DNA of 64,000 nucleotides from Auanema rhodensis. Lineage: Eukaryota > Nematoda > Chromadorea > Rhabditida > Rhabditidae. Position numbers and translations under genes: made by a program. The stretch covers positions 15,787,267 through 15,851,266 of the forward strand of contig OZ059898.1 in assembly GCA_964057225.1 (NCBI GenBank), given 5' to 3'. Below the pieces are notes generated by a model that worked only from the letters and a program-made list of their open reading frames with translations, made no database searches and had not been told where the DNA came from. Shown here piece by piece: positions 47,588 through 59,700 of this stretch. How positions within the stretch are numbered: the stretch's first letter is position 1; each line of letters opens with the position of its first letter.

Positions 47588-50500
47588 TCAATCCAGACTT
47601 CCTTTCTTTGATTCATCCAAACTATGACCTTCTCCGTCATCACCTATCAATAAATAAATTGTTGATTAAGTTTCAGTTAAATAACAATACCTTCTATGAA
47701 TAAGGTAGAGTCAATAGTCTGACAAACATCCTTGAATACCGAATCAATGTCTTGATCACCATCAACCTAGATAAATAAAAGTTTTCTCAGGAAATATAAT
47801 GGTGATTAATAGAGATAGGAAAGAAAGATGAAATTGTGCATAGGAAAAATAGCAAGCAGGTGATTTATAAGCTATCTTCTAAATTTAGCATTTCCGGTAA
47901 TAAGAACATGCAAAGCAAACGACAAATCTTCTATTTATATCTAATTTCATCTGTTGAGTAGAAATCGCCTTATTTGGAAGAAGCATCTGATAGAGTGAAG
48001 GATGAAGAAGAGGTAGAAGCAGAAGAAGCACTGTAGTAGCATAAAGATTCCAGTAACTGACCTGTCGACGCGGGGACACATCATCCTTATTTGGACATTG
48101 AGTTCTATATAAATTTCTACGCTTAGCAAAATGTCTTGAATTAAGCACTACGCAAACTAAGCATTAAAGCACACATTCGAAGTTAATCAAAAAGCAATTT
48201 CAAGAAAGCTCTAAACTTTGGTATTCAAGCTACTCTAAAGATCTTAAAGCTCGTTTTCTTTAGCAAAAGTCTTATTAATATCGTCTGTCCCCGTGTGACA
48301 AGGTCAGCTAACCGTTGATTCCACTCCGATACGAACCACTCGTAATTTTCCTTTATCGTCCAGATACTTCAACATTGGAAGTGTATTCTGTTTGAAGGCA
48401 GCTAGGCGAATCTTGAAGACCTCAGGGGCATCATCTGGAACAAATGTATTATGAAGAAGTTCATCACGTTTCTAATTAAGAAGTTACCTGGCCTTTCTTC
48501 TTTGTTAAGTTCATATCTTTTCTTAACAACTTCTTCACAATATTGTTCTGTACAATCTACCAGAATAACAACATCAATTCTCTCAATCTGAACACATGTA
48601 TCTTACGTACATCAATTAATGGAAAACATACAATATTCTCTAAGTCGGTTACTTGTGATAATGTTCTTGGATATCCTTCAATCACATATCCCCAGCTTGT
48701 ATGACCTATACTGTGCATTTCTGTGAACAATACATCTCGACAAAGAATCTAAATTCAATTTTCTGTTTATACTTTTAGGTTTGACATACCATTGGCACAG
48801 GTTCTCCTTGGTCCATTTTTGCATTAACTTGCTGCCAAATGTCATCTTGTTTCATTTCAGCTGCTTTCCTCCGGAGAAGTTCACCCATAGAAAGCAATAT
48901 AAATCCATCGTATTTTTGAACTATTTTTTTCGCTATCTCAGCTTTATTCGACCCAGGGGCACCTTTAAAATATATATTACCACATCATTTTGCTTTTACT
49001 TCAAATTCTATACCGACTATCAATACAACTGGTGCATTATTAGGAAGGCCAGTTCGAACACTAGAAACTCCTACAACTTCGTCTGTTGTACCCGCGTTCG
49101 ATACTGCAGGCGCAGGTTCTGAATTTACGGCCGCACTGGTTGGTGGCCGGGATCCAGCTTTGGTTGCTGGACGTACTACTGAAAAGGAGTGATTTAATTA
49201 TATAAACAGTTCTTTAATTCTATGAAAATGAACAAGCACTCCAGCAGAATCCACTCACTGGGATTAGCTGATGTAGGAACCACAACTACTTCTGGTACTT
49301 CAGTTGAAGCAGCTAAATTAAGAAAGTAAGTAATATAGTTAGTAATTAATAGTTATAAGTATTTGATTTTGTTTTAATAAAGAATAGTTTTAAAAAAATT
49401 TAAATAAGCTATTCACCTTCACCTTTAGATTCCAGTACTCGGGGGGCAGATACACCTAAATGTTTACTGTTTACTTTAATTTGAATAAAAAAAATGGAGT
49501 TCAAAATTAATTAAAGTCCCTCCATTATTACAATAAAATCAGTAACATCATATGTATTACAAATCCTAATGTTTCAGCTGAAATAACACACCTGTAGATT
49601 TTCGTGATTTTCGACTTCCCGGACGACTCGGATTCGTTGGCGGCACTCCTGAAAAAATAGATTTGTTGGAAAGAGTTTGTTAATCTGAATGAATGATTAC
49701 CAGCTGATGTACTTGCACGAGAAGGATCTTTGGCAGGCGTTCTTTCTCTTTCTGGATCTGGTGTAATTAATGGTGGAACTTCATCTTTTGATGCCTAAAA
49801 TGCTCAAAATTTAAAAAATATTTTGAAGAATTATTGATGTCCATTCCAACAACCGTTCAATGAACTCTATTAATGTGAATGAAAATAGTTTCACGGAACA
49901 ACGATAAATATTAAATTTGAAAATCATACATTTGGAGGTGTTTTAACAACTTCTGAAGCTGCTATTGCAGCGGCGGCGGCTATACTTGCAGCTGTAACCT
50001 CGGGAACTCGTTGACTAGTTTCGGGCTTCTATAATAAAATACGTAATGATATATTTATTGCTTAATTAATTTGCTCCTTTAAATCAGGTTGGCAAAATCA
50101 CTAACTTGAGAAGTTGGTGGTCCGGCTTGACTCGGTGGATTACTGTTATAAACAGGTATACCAGTTTCCATAGCTTTCTCAACTAATGATTTCATTCTTT
50201 CAAATATCGCTTGATCATCTTTTTCTCCTGGAATCTGAAAATAAGGATTTTTAAAAGTTATTAACGAGATGCAACAGTACTAAATGCAAAAGCTTTTGGT
50301 CATCGAAATATTTTGCGGAAGGTAAAGTTTTTTGCTTGAATTCCTAAAAAAACGAAGAAGATTATGAAGACGAAGCAAATAAAATCAGACTTTAATTTTC
50401 TGATCTATTAACTCCATTCCCAATCCTCTTCTTTCCATATGATCTCGAAGTGTTTTTTCGTCGTAATCAATAATTAAAGCCATATTCACTGTTTTAACCT

Positions 50501-53500
50501 AAACAGTTTAGAAAATGTAAAGAAATTACTATAAATAGAAATGTACTTGTCTTTCAAAATCTTCTACTTGTCTTGCTTCTCGAGGAAATCCTTCAAGGAA
50601 AAAAGCTGTAGCAGTTCTATGTCTACCCATCTCAGCTTTGACAAGTGCCAAAGCTAGTGGATTAGGAATAAGTTCACCTGTAATTTATAATTTCTTATTT
50701 TTCTTGTTCACTTCAATCAAATACCTCGCATATAGTGATCATTGGCATCTTTCCATTCAGCATATTTATCTTTATAACGACTAAGAGCTTTACGTATAAC
50801 ATCAGGCATACATATATGAATCAATCCTTTATCAGATAAAGAATCAGAAACTCTAGCAGCATGTCGTGTTTTTCCACCTCCTGGCCCACCTGCAAAGAAA
50901 AAATTTCCGAATAAGTCTTTTTTTGGATCTTTTTTTTGTGATTATGCATGTGATTAGTCTTTTTTTAAGAATAAATAATTATTCTACTCCGGAACACGAT
51001 TTCATCCCCCACATCTCGAATGGAAAAAACCCGAAATGCATTTGGTTTGATTCTATATGTTCTAAATGTTTCTTTTAGCTTGGTTTACATGCTTGGGAAT
51101 ATGGCGTAGACTATGTGATCGATCAAGAATAGACATAGAAGTGTCAAATGTCTATAATGGATGTAAGATGCTTCTTCTCGTGCCAGAAAAGCTGGCGGGA
51201 ACTCTTAAACGTTATTTTTCTCATGTATCAAGAGGCGTTACTTCTTGACCAATATTTGCTTTTTCTACTCCGGAACTATTTTCATCATGAAAGAAATCTT
51301 ACCCATAAAGAGAATAATCGGAACATCTGGTATCTGTGCCACTTCAGCAGCTTTTATCACCGATGGTTGACGGTTTAAACTGCGACTTCCAGCCGCTGTT
51401 CGCCGTGGTTCTCGAGAATGTTCCCGCATTGTTTTATTCTGTAACAATTGTGCTTAGATCAACTTTGAATTGTTGCATTAGACAACATGCAGTGGATAAA
51501 GACGGAATGACTCTGATTCAACATTTTCCGATTTAAATTTCCGTACATCTAGTAGAATATATCCGGTCGTAATATAAAATTGCTCACCTCTTGATCAATA
51601 GACGGCTCCCTCTCTTTCTCTTTCACTTTTTTCTTTCTATCTTCATTCCTGAAAAGTAAGTAAGCTTAGCTAGTTAGTATTTTGAAGAATTTAAATTTAC
51701 AATGAATTTTCTTTGAGAGTTGATCCGTTGTGACTTCTAATAGTTCGTTTGGAAGCGATCTCTCGTCTTTCTGAAAATAAAAAATCATTTAAAACAGAAA
51801 AAAAAAGGAAACTTCTCATCATTCTTATAGAATAGTTTAGTTTGTTTAGAAGACAATATTATAAAACTTTCCGATTTATATACTAACTACTAAAACAATA
51901 AAAAATCTTAAAATGTGGCTAGGACGTCGTACGCGTTAGAGAACTAACAGCTTAAGCAAAAGTTTATACAATGAAGCTAGATAGGGGGAAGCATTCAATG
52001 GGCCAACCTACTCCTAACAATTACGGGTTGTCGACGTCGGAAGTTGTTGGTCCAACCTGGATGGATGGATGCCCATAGCTATTATAAGCACAAAAGGTAC
52101 TCATAGTGAGATACCGTGAACTGAGAACGTAGAGAGAATAACATCTCTTCGTATTGCTTCCGGGGTTGAACGGAAGAATCCAAAACGTCTAGACGCGTTC
52201 CTGACTTGTTTCTCGTTAAAGCGAACACAGCAATAATAATTCAAAAATCAAAAGTTTCGAATTCTCAATAGCAAAAGAGTATGGATGTTTGATTTCTAAA
52301 TATGCCAAATGCATTATCAAGGCTACATGTGTAGTTGACATTTCCTTAGCCATGACTGCTTGGCGCAATGGTAGCGCGTTCGACTCCAGATCGAAAGGTT
52401 GGGCGTTCGATCCGCTCAGTGGTCAGAATTTTTTGCCGTCGTTTAAAAAAGAGCTCTAGAAACTGAAATAGATAGAAAATTCGGTTTCCCTTATTTTAGC
52501 ATTAATTTAAGTAATAATCCTTCTGGTATAATGGATTAACATTGTTTATCATTTTTTCAAAAAAATGATGTCATCATCTTATTTAATTTCTACGTATCAC
52601 AAACTAATGCATTATTCCTGAAAATTCGTCTTTCCCCCTCTTTTCAGTTTTTTTTATTATTGTTCAATAAGAAAATTTCAGTAAAATTAAATAAAAAAGT
52701 GAGGCTCATGCTTTAGTCACCTTCCAAGTTCGCTCGAAAGATCATCCGGTCAAGAACTTACACGGATGAACAGTTAGGCAGTGCTCAATATCCAGCTTTA
52801 CTAATATGAAAAGCACATCAGTGACCAATGTTTAGTCGTCCGAACTTAGATATATTGAGAGCCACATGAGTGGTTTATCTTATTGTAGGATTAGATATGT
52901 TAACCTTTCTAAAATTGGTAATCCATAACTTTTTCAGCAGATTACTTTTAATCTGCTGTTTTATCGCATGATGCTGGCAATAAATTCAACCCAAGAATAG
53001 GTTTAGAATAATAATATATGCTCTAAACTAGTAATCGACGATAATACTACTCCTACACTAAGAAAAAAACGAACTCTTACGACACAATTTAAGGCAGAAT
53101 CGAACAACTTCACCTCAGTTTAAACTTCAACTATACTATATAATATATATTCTATGTTTCTCTTTCCTGGCAGGATGTGCGTGCTTGGCTTCCCACCAAT
53201 TCAGCATTTTCCCTTCAAGGATTCGTAGCATATGCTTCAGCTTAATGATTACGGTTCGATTATAGAAAAACATTCACCACTATTTTGTTCCTTTTATGAT
53301 TTTTCTTTTGAAACAGTACCAGGAACAAAATAACAAAACTACAAATAGTAGGGATAAATAATTTTTCTTCATTCTTTCACAAGAAATATGTATGCATATA
53401 AAACTATTGAGAAAAAAGGTAAAATATAGTCGTAGGAAACACTTATGAACATATGCTTTTTGTGTGGAAACATGAAAACAAGCATGCCTTTTTTCTACTC

Positions 53501-54429
53501 TCTCAAAGAATGTCTTACTAGCCAATAAATCGTTCCTAGATCCCTCGTTACACCACCCATCTCTGCCATGCGTCTTGGTGAGTCGCATAATGTGACACGC
53601 ACACTGACCATATATGGCCTTTTAGTTTAGAGAGCACTTATGCCTTTGATATAGTTTTCATCAAACGTTTGCCCCTCTCAGCATCGAGAAGGACATGATG
53701 TGTATTATATGATGGTTCAAATCATAAAATAGCCGGGATAGCTGATCCAATCCATAAACATCATCCGTTAAAGCGCTCAATTATCAAAAATGACACAATA
53801 AAATGTACATGTTATGAGCAAACAAATAGAAATCTGTTTATCCATCAACAACTATTTATGAAATTGAAGAACGATGAACGTGCACAACCGTCTCTGCGTT
53901 GGGCATTGGGAACAATGAAAACTTGAAACGTGAGTGTTCACGTGAAACTTTACTACACTTCCTTTTAGCGTGAGCATAGAATATTTGGAAATGAAAACTA
54001 ATTGTTTCTAAAAATACATTTAGAAATGTTTTAGTAGAGTATATATAAATAAGTTCGTTTTCGTTTAATCAACGCACAAAAAAAGGTGAATCAATCAGGA
54101 TAAATTACTATTCAAGAATGATAAGCTCATAATAATTTAGATATACCTGATGATGTGATTCCTTTATCAATAAACATATCCCAAGACAAGTGATTATCAG
54201 GATTTTGCTTAAGTTGTTTGATGGCTTCTTCTAAAAATCCTAATGGATCTTCAGGCCGATTGTAAATGAGACCCGTCATCAAACCCTGGAATTATTTAAA
54301 TTACTAATATTATAATTTTTAAATGTTAAATGAATAGTTCATTGATTATTATATATAAATAACAAAACTAACCTCGAACAGTTGGGGGATGGAATGCTCT
54401 TGAAGGTATAGTTTGGCTTCTGCACCCAT
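47588..54429 (-). CDS. AK5: Adenylate kinase 5-like protein with two kinase domains
   Basis: Adenylate kinases interconvert ATP + AMP and 2 ADP. Twenty-two exons keep frame and give about 736 residues. Order: an AK5-type N-terminal helical region (AKLYLQEHSIPQLFEGLMTG, first exon), kinase domain 1 (P-loop GGPGGGKT at 50,725-50,889; FLEGFPRE at 50,547-50,677; ends 50,106), a low-complexity Ala/Pro/Ser/Arg linker over small exons (49,259-50,028), and kinase domain 2 (GAPGSNKAE P-loop, about 48,790-49,178; IEGYPRTLSQ; ends DVCQTIDSTLF). Both domains look altered: domain 2 has Asn-Lys-Ala where GxGK-G/T is usual, and domain 1 has QKIKEF where the LID normally has a conserved Arg (KRL-type). Catalysis may be reduced. 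The intron at 51,771-54,146 is 2.4 kb and contains an antisense tRNA-Trp. The small linker exons are good candidates for alternative splicing. Confidence 0.88.
52354..52425 (+). tRNA. tRNA-Trp (anticodon CCA)
   Basis: The 72 bases fold as a full cloverleaf. The acceptor stem GACTGCT/AGTGGTC has two G-T pairs; the D arm is GCGC-AATGGTA-GCGC; the anticodon arm TTCGA-CTCCAGA-TCGAA has anticodon CCA; the T arm is GGGCG-TTCGATC-CGCTC; then discriminator A. The internal promoter boxes are TGGCGCAATGGTAGC and GTTCGATCC. A T6 pol III terminator follows at 52,429-52,434. It has no intron. It lies within the largest intron of the AK5-like gene, on the opposite strand. It resembles C. elegans tRNA-Trp and should be functional. 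Confidence 0.97.
52429..52434 (+). terminator. RNA polymerase III terminator of tRNA-Trp
   Basis: Six T residues begin four bases after the tRNA 3' end, the normal pol III stop signal. Confidence 0.85.
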
Positions 54430-55224
54430 TTTATATAGATTTTTCACAAAATAAAAAGATGTAAAAAATTGAAACAGTGAACCTTATTGGCCTTGCTCTG
54501 CCACAGAGCTGAGCCTAAGACTCTAGACGTTAAGGTTATTCCTAATTTGGAGCGGATGTATTTCTAGTTGACTGCCTCTGGAAGGCACTAGTTGCTGAAC
54601 GTACGCATAGACATAGAAAATATGCCCAAGACATAAGCTTGCCATGCCAGTTTCCATGGCTACCATATCAGTCCTACATAGCTAACACCCCTTTATCTTT
54701 TTCTATCACTCATATCGAAAGGTATAGAAGTCGGAGCCAGAGGCACACAACCAGAATTGAATTAGCCGGATTAGCCTTTTGTTCGATCATATTTCTTCCC
54801 CTTACATTCTTTCAAGAAATAAAGAAGCAGCAGTTTAATAATCAGATTCACTTCGGTGAAAAGGTATATAAAAAAAATATAAAATATACGATTATAAAAG
54901 AAAATCTATATGGCATGGAAACGGTAAAAAGAGAAGCGAAAAGGACAGGGCAATTTGTTTTTTAGTTTGTATTTAGTATTTAGCTGTAGAAAGGTATATT
55001 ATACAAAAATACACGTCGATGCGAAAGGGTGAGAAACAGATTAGATAATGACGAACGACGATGCTGTACGAGACTGGGGACATGAAATAACTTATATAAA
55101 GTATCACACGAATAGGAACAAATCTCATCCTAGGCTAACCATAGAATTCAAGTGTTACGAATTAATAAATAAGAAACTGAGAAGAGACAGATGATTAAAA
55201 GAGATGTTGAATCAAAGTTTTTCC
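54430..55224. other. Spacer between AK5-like and TPD52-like genes
   Basis: The two minus-strand genes are about 800 bases apart. This holds the AK5 promoter side and the TPD52 3' UTR. The frame at 54,639-54,965 (+) has no recognisable features. Confidence 0.55.
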
Positions 55225-56753
55225 TTATTTGGGCATAGGCTTGGCCTCTTCAGCTGGAGTAGTAGCGGTACTATTGTTTCCACGAGCAGCTCCGGCAAGA
55301 TGGTCGATTGATGTTGAAGCAGCCATTCTAGCCTGAAATTACAGTAAACGTATTAATTCATGTGTAACATATACTTAAAAGAAAAAGAAGAACAAAAGTA
55401 ATAAAATATTTCTTACATTGTTGTAAGCACTTCCAAGTTTACTCTCAAATGACTTGAAAAGAGAAGAATTGCGCATTCCATTCCATTTTTCTTTCACGGA
55501 ATCAGCAGTAGCAGAAGCAACCTCATGAGTTTTTTGGAAACTGAATAGTAAAGTTTACATTTCACAATATAATAGAAATGACTCACGCTTCAGAATCTGT
55601 GACAACCTTCAATCCCTTATTGATATCGTTAGTCAGTTCAACGAGTGGGTTGAGACCAAGCTTCCGCTTGAGTTCGGCTGCATGCTTTTGGCGAGCAAGT
55701 AACACTTGTTTCAAAGTAGAAATTTCATCTTCAGTCTTTAATAACAAAAGAAAATTATAATAAAAGAAAATAGTAATAAAAGATTAAGCAAAAACAAAAA
55801 TGATATACAAACACAAACCTTGGTTAGTTCCTCTCTGAGAAGTTGTTTCTCAGCTTCGCTTAGCTCACAAGCAGGCTCGTTGGTCATGTCGAATACTGGT
55901 TCAGCAGCTGAAAAAGATATATATATATACTTTCATGTATAAAGAAATAATAAGAATTAATTAGTTCTACATCAAGAAACAATTCATATTCAACATGAAC
56001 TGCCGAACTCTGCGAAACAGCAGCAACTAACAGTCCAGTTTCGTGACTCATTTGCGAGGATAGGAAGTTCGACTCATCAATATATTTACTTTGTACTCGC
56101 GCGCCTAGAGTTCCTTCTATATCTGCCTCTCCAATCACAACGGCATCATCAGAATCAGAAGTATCCTCCAGTTTAGATGCCAAGTTTTCCAATCCTTTGA
56201 CATCGTTTTTGCCTTTACCAGTAGCCTTGCTCTTTGGCATTATTGATTCTCTTTAGTACAGGATGTTAAATGTAAGATAAGGAGAAAAAGAATAATGTTC
56301 ATACGACGAGAAAAGCAATAAAAGAACGACTGTATTTGAACTATGTTACGAAGTCAAGAAACGTGGATGCTATACGATGAAAGTCTGTAGCGACGATAAC
56401 TACGACACAGAATGAGAACATGAAAAACGATTCCCAAAAAGGAGGCAATATCGCATAACAGGGAGTCGAACGAAACGTTCTATCTCCAGCAACAGCAAAT
56501 GACGGTAAACAATGACGTGTACGGCGTCCCTGACTGTATGATGGGTGTTTCTATCTGTTCCTCTCATACGCCTCATACGTCTCAGAACTCTTCCATCTCC
56601 CCTTTGTCAAAGAATGAGAGGAATACGAGTATATAAAAAGACTCTTTCTCGCAAATGAAAACTGTCAGATGGTCGGCCAAAAAACATCTAGCATTTTTCA
56701 TTTTTTGAAAGGGTCTTAAAACAGAACTTACTTTCCATAGCAGGAGTAGCCAT
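55225..56753 (-). CDS. TPD52: TPD52-family coiled-coil protein (isoform with short first exon)
   Basis: TPD52 proteins are small cytosolic coiled-coil adaptors acting in vesicle trafficking and exocytosis. Five exons (56,732-56,753; 55,819-55,907; 55,587-55,735; 55,417-55,540; 55,225-55,332) keep frame and give 163 residues. The coiled coil covers about residues 20-66 (LSEAEKQLLREELTK, then TLKQVLLARQKH and ELKRKLGLNPL). The C-terminal half has the family block RNSSLFKSFESKLGSAYNN. The tail is Ala/Thr/Pro-rich. The first exon codes only MATPAME plus one base; an acceptor-like CTCTCAG lies 26 bases upstream of its ATG. A second start exon at 56,090-56,240 fits the same acceptor (next entry). 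Confidence 0.92.
56090..56240 (-). CDS. TPD52: Alternative first exon of the TPD52-like gene
   Basis: An ATG at 56,240 opens 50 codons (MPKSKATGKGKN..., then acidic Asp/Glu/Ser-rich sequence) ending at a donor in AAAGTAAAT (last exon base 56,090). It leaves one base (A), the same phase and same base as the short first exon, so it can join the exon ending at 55,907. This would give a longer isoform with a charged N-terminus and its own promoter, inside the intron of the short form. Phase and donor fit; expression is inferred. Confidence 0.55.
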
Positions 56754-59700
56754 AGTTTTATTGTACAAAAGTCGTTTCCTGAGAGAAAAAATTAGCTTAA
56801 CAGACAATAAAATCAAACTGTAATAAAAGTAGAAAACAGCAAACACACAGCAAATATGGAAAACATCACAGCAACCAGTTTTAATGCGATAAAATCGAAA
56901 TGAATCAATGGTACTTAGTATATTACATATATAGATACATATGAAAATGTAAAATTATGAAAAGTATTATTTGTAATTAAATTTTTAGTCATAAATAGAT
57001 ATAAATGAAAAGAATGGGGAATTAAACAAGATTTCGACTAATGTCCGAAATTTCAATTAACGGTCAATTAGATAAACGTGCGGTTTCATGGAATAATATG
57101 ATCACATTATCGTAACTTTAGAAGCTAAGTTTTAAAATTAATCATGATTGAAATGCTATATATAATTTTTAGAATTTATTGGATACAATTATAAAATCAA
57201 AACGTGGCGTAGCCATCCCCCATTTCGGACAACAGAAAAGCTATTGATTCTCTGTATTTGCACACTCACGGAAAAAAACAGATGCTTTCGTGGCAGGACC
57301 CATTAGTTTCGAGGAAAAACGTTTGAATAGTTCACTGGCACATATTATGATTTAAAGTGATTTAAAAATAATGAAAATAGTGATAGTATAAGGCAGTAGT
57401 TGTGAAGTATTTTTTATATGTGATAAGCAAATATGGACTATGCTGATATGCTTAGTTATATGACCAGAAAAAAAGTATAAATTGTTTGTTTTGTTCGCTA
57501 GCTGTGAGCAAATAAACAATGATAAAATAAAATTACAATATATCTAAACGAATTAATTATAAAAAAAGTTATTATAAAAAATTAGGAGGGCTTTTTAAAT
57601 TTCAGTAGTTCAGAAATATTCAGAAATGGTTGTGTTAAATAAACAATAGACCGCCTTACATTCGATACGAATTTCGAAATGACGTGAAACTGATGTAAGA
57701 GCTCGTCAAAAAAAAGAGAAAAGATGACAAGAACTTTACATCTGACTAACACTATAAACTAAATATTTTTCTTGAATACAAGAAGAACTTGAAACACATA
57801 ATATATATATAAATATATGATTCATAGATACATTATGCAATCGTTTGTTATCTTAGTTACAAAATCTGTTGATACCTATCAAATTATTTTGCACAAAAAT
57901 AAAAAGAGAAGAAAGAAAAGACAAAAGCTATTCCCTTTTAGGATATTTAATTGTTTATGAATGATATTAAGATAACTGTTTTACACATGTGCTCATGAGG
58001 GAATTTAATTTGAATTATTACTTGTAATATAAGAGCTGCAATATTTAGTACTTCATATACATAAATATGTATAAACCACACAATATATTCCCAAGAATAT
58101 GCTAGATATTTGATTATCTTATCGACAATAATAATAATAAAACTAAAATTATTTCTTGGAATTTCTATACTTTGTTTTAAAACATTTGCTTTATATATAT
58201 TACTCCAATTTCTTTCTTTTTTTTTCATTTTAATATTTGTCATATAGTTATTATCAAATACACTATACTAAAGACAAATGATTGCTTCATACTTTAGTTT
58301 TATTCTTTTTTTCCCCAATAAAATGAGTGAGATGAGTCAAGATAGGAAATTACCCACACATTATCCTAATAACCAAAAATTTTGAATTATCCGCTTCATT
58401 TTCTCCAAATATGTGTACATATCCCTGCAGCGTAACATGAAATGCATAAAATTTTAATTTTTAAATTTGTAATTATGTAACTAGTTTATCCTTATTTTGC
58501 TCACTTCCTATTATTAAAACTGTAATTAAGAACATTTGTTCCATCCAACATTCCTTTTTTCCATCCATTTGCCATACGTTTGTTTCATACAATTCTCTTC
58601 CCTTTATAAAATTTTTAGCAGAAAAATTATAAAAAACTATACGCTAACCTCTTTCAAATCCTGCATCCTAAATCATGGTTTTTGAATATCTCTGCTTCAA
58701 TGAACTTCAAATATATATTTAAATATACTTTTTAAAATTCTAAAGCTATAGTTAAATTTTATAATAAAATTTTGATATGATATATTATTTTCTCGACAAT
58801 TAATTCAAAGATGTGTATGTTCGGATATGAGATAACGTTCTATTCTATATTTCCTCACAATGAAAAAAATGAATTTAAATTATTTGTTCGAAAACAAATA
58901 GTAAATTTACAAAAGAAAATGAAAAAAGTTCAACTCTCTCTCTCATGCTTGCTTGCTCAATGTTTTTGCCATTTGTCAGTTAGACTTAAAACAGGGATTC
59001 AGCAACAAATTTCCATTATGACTTGCTTCCATCAAGTTTTGAAAAACTTTCTTTTACAAAATCATGAACTTTGATCTTATTTATAAAATTTACTTGTAGC
59101 TAATCAGGATTATATATTGCCTAAAATGATTTCAGGTCGGCTGCTTCCCGTTTTCCGGTCCTTTGTTGAAAAGGTAGATGTTGTCTACTGTCCGTTTTGT
59201 GTCCACGTCATTCCACCTTCCGAACCTTGAATAGATGCCACAAGATGTTTTCTCTTCTCTTGCTTATCGTGTATTCTAGCTCTTTTATTACTTTTGAACA
59301 AAAAAAAGTGAAAAAAAAACTTGAGCTATAGGTAATGTGTATGAGAGTTTTGCGTGCTTTTCTGTTCTCTGAACTTTACGGTATTCCAGCGGGTAGTTCA
59401 TCATTCTTGTAAATCTAACTCATACTAACTCTAACTTCAACTCCCAACTCTAATGTATTCAATTTAAAAATTCTCACCCCTTTAACGTCAATGGAAGTTA
59501 GTTTTTCCTGAACAACATACATATTGCCACTCATTTTCTCCCAATTTCAGTACTTTACATGCGTATCAAGAATGTTTTGCATTTTGAAAAGCAATCTAGG
59601 CTATACATAAAATTTACAGAAAAAGGATAGATACTAGATATAACTAATTGAATTATGTGAATATGTAAAATTTTTTTATTTAGACCAAATACTCCTTGTC

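Noticed and set aside
47885-48148. Minus-strand frame near the AK5 3' end
   Set aside because: It lies in the intron between the exons at 48,313 and 47,766. The downstream exons restore the conserved kinase C-terminus, so this frame is intronic.
48588-48610. A 23-base intron in the AK5-like gene
   Set aside because: The donor GTATGT at 48,631 gives a normal 44-base intron and restores the usual spacing between the EGYPR motif and the next strand.
50866-51378. Overlapping + strand frames near 51 kb
   Set aside because: They lie in an AK5 intron on the opposite strand and show no conserved sequence.
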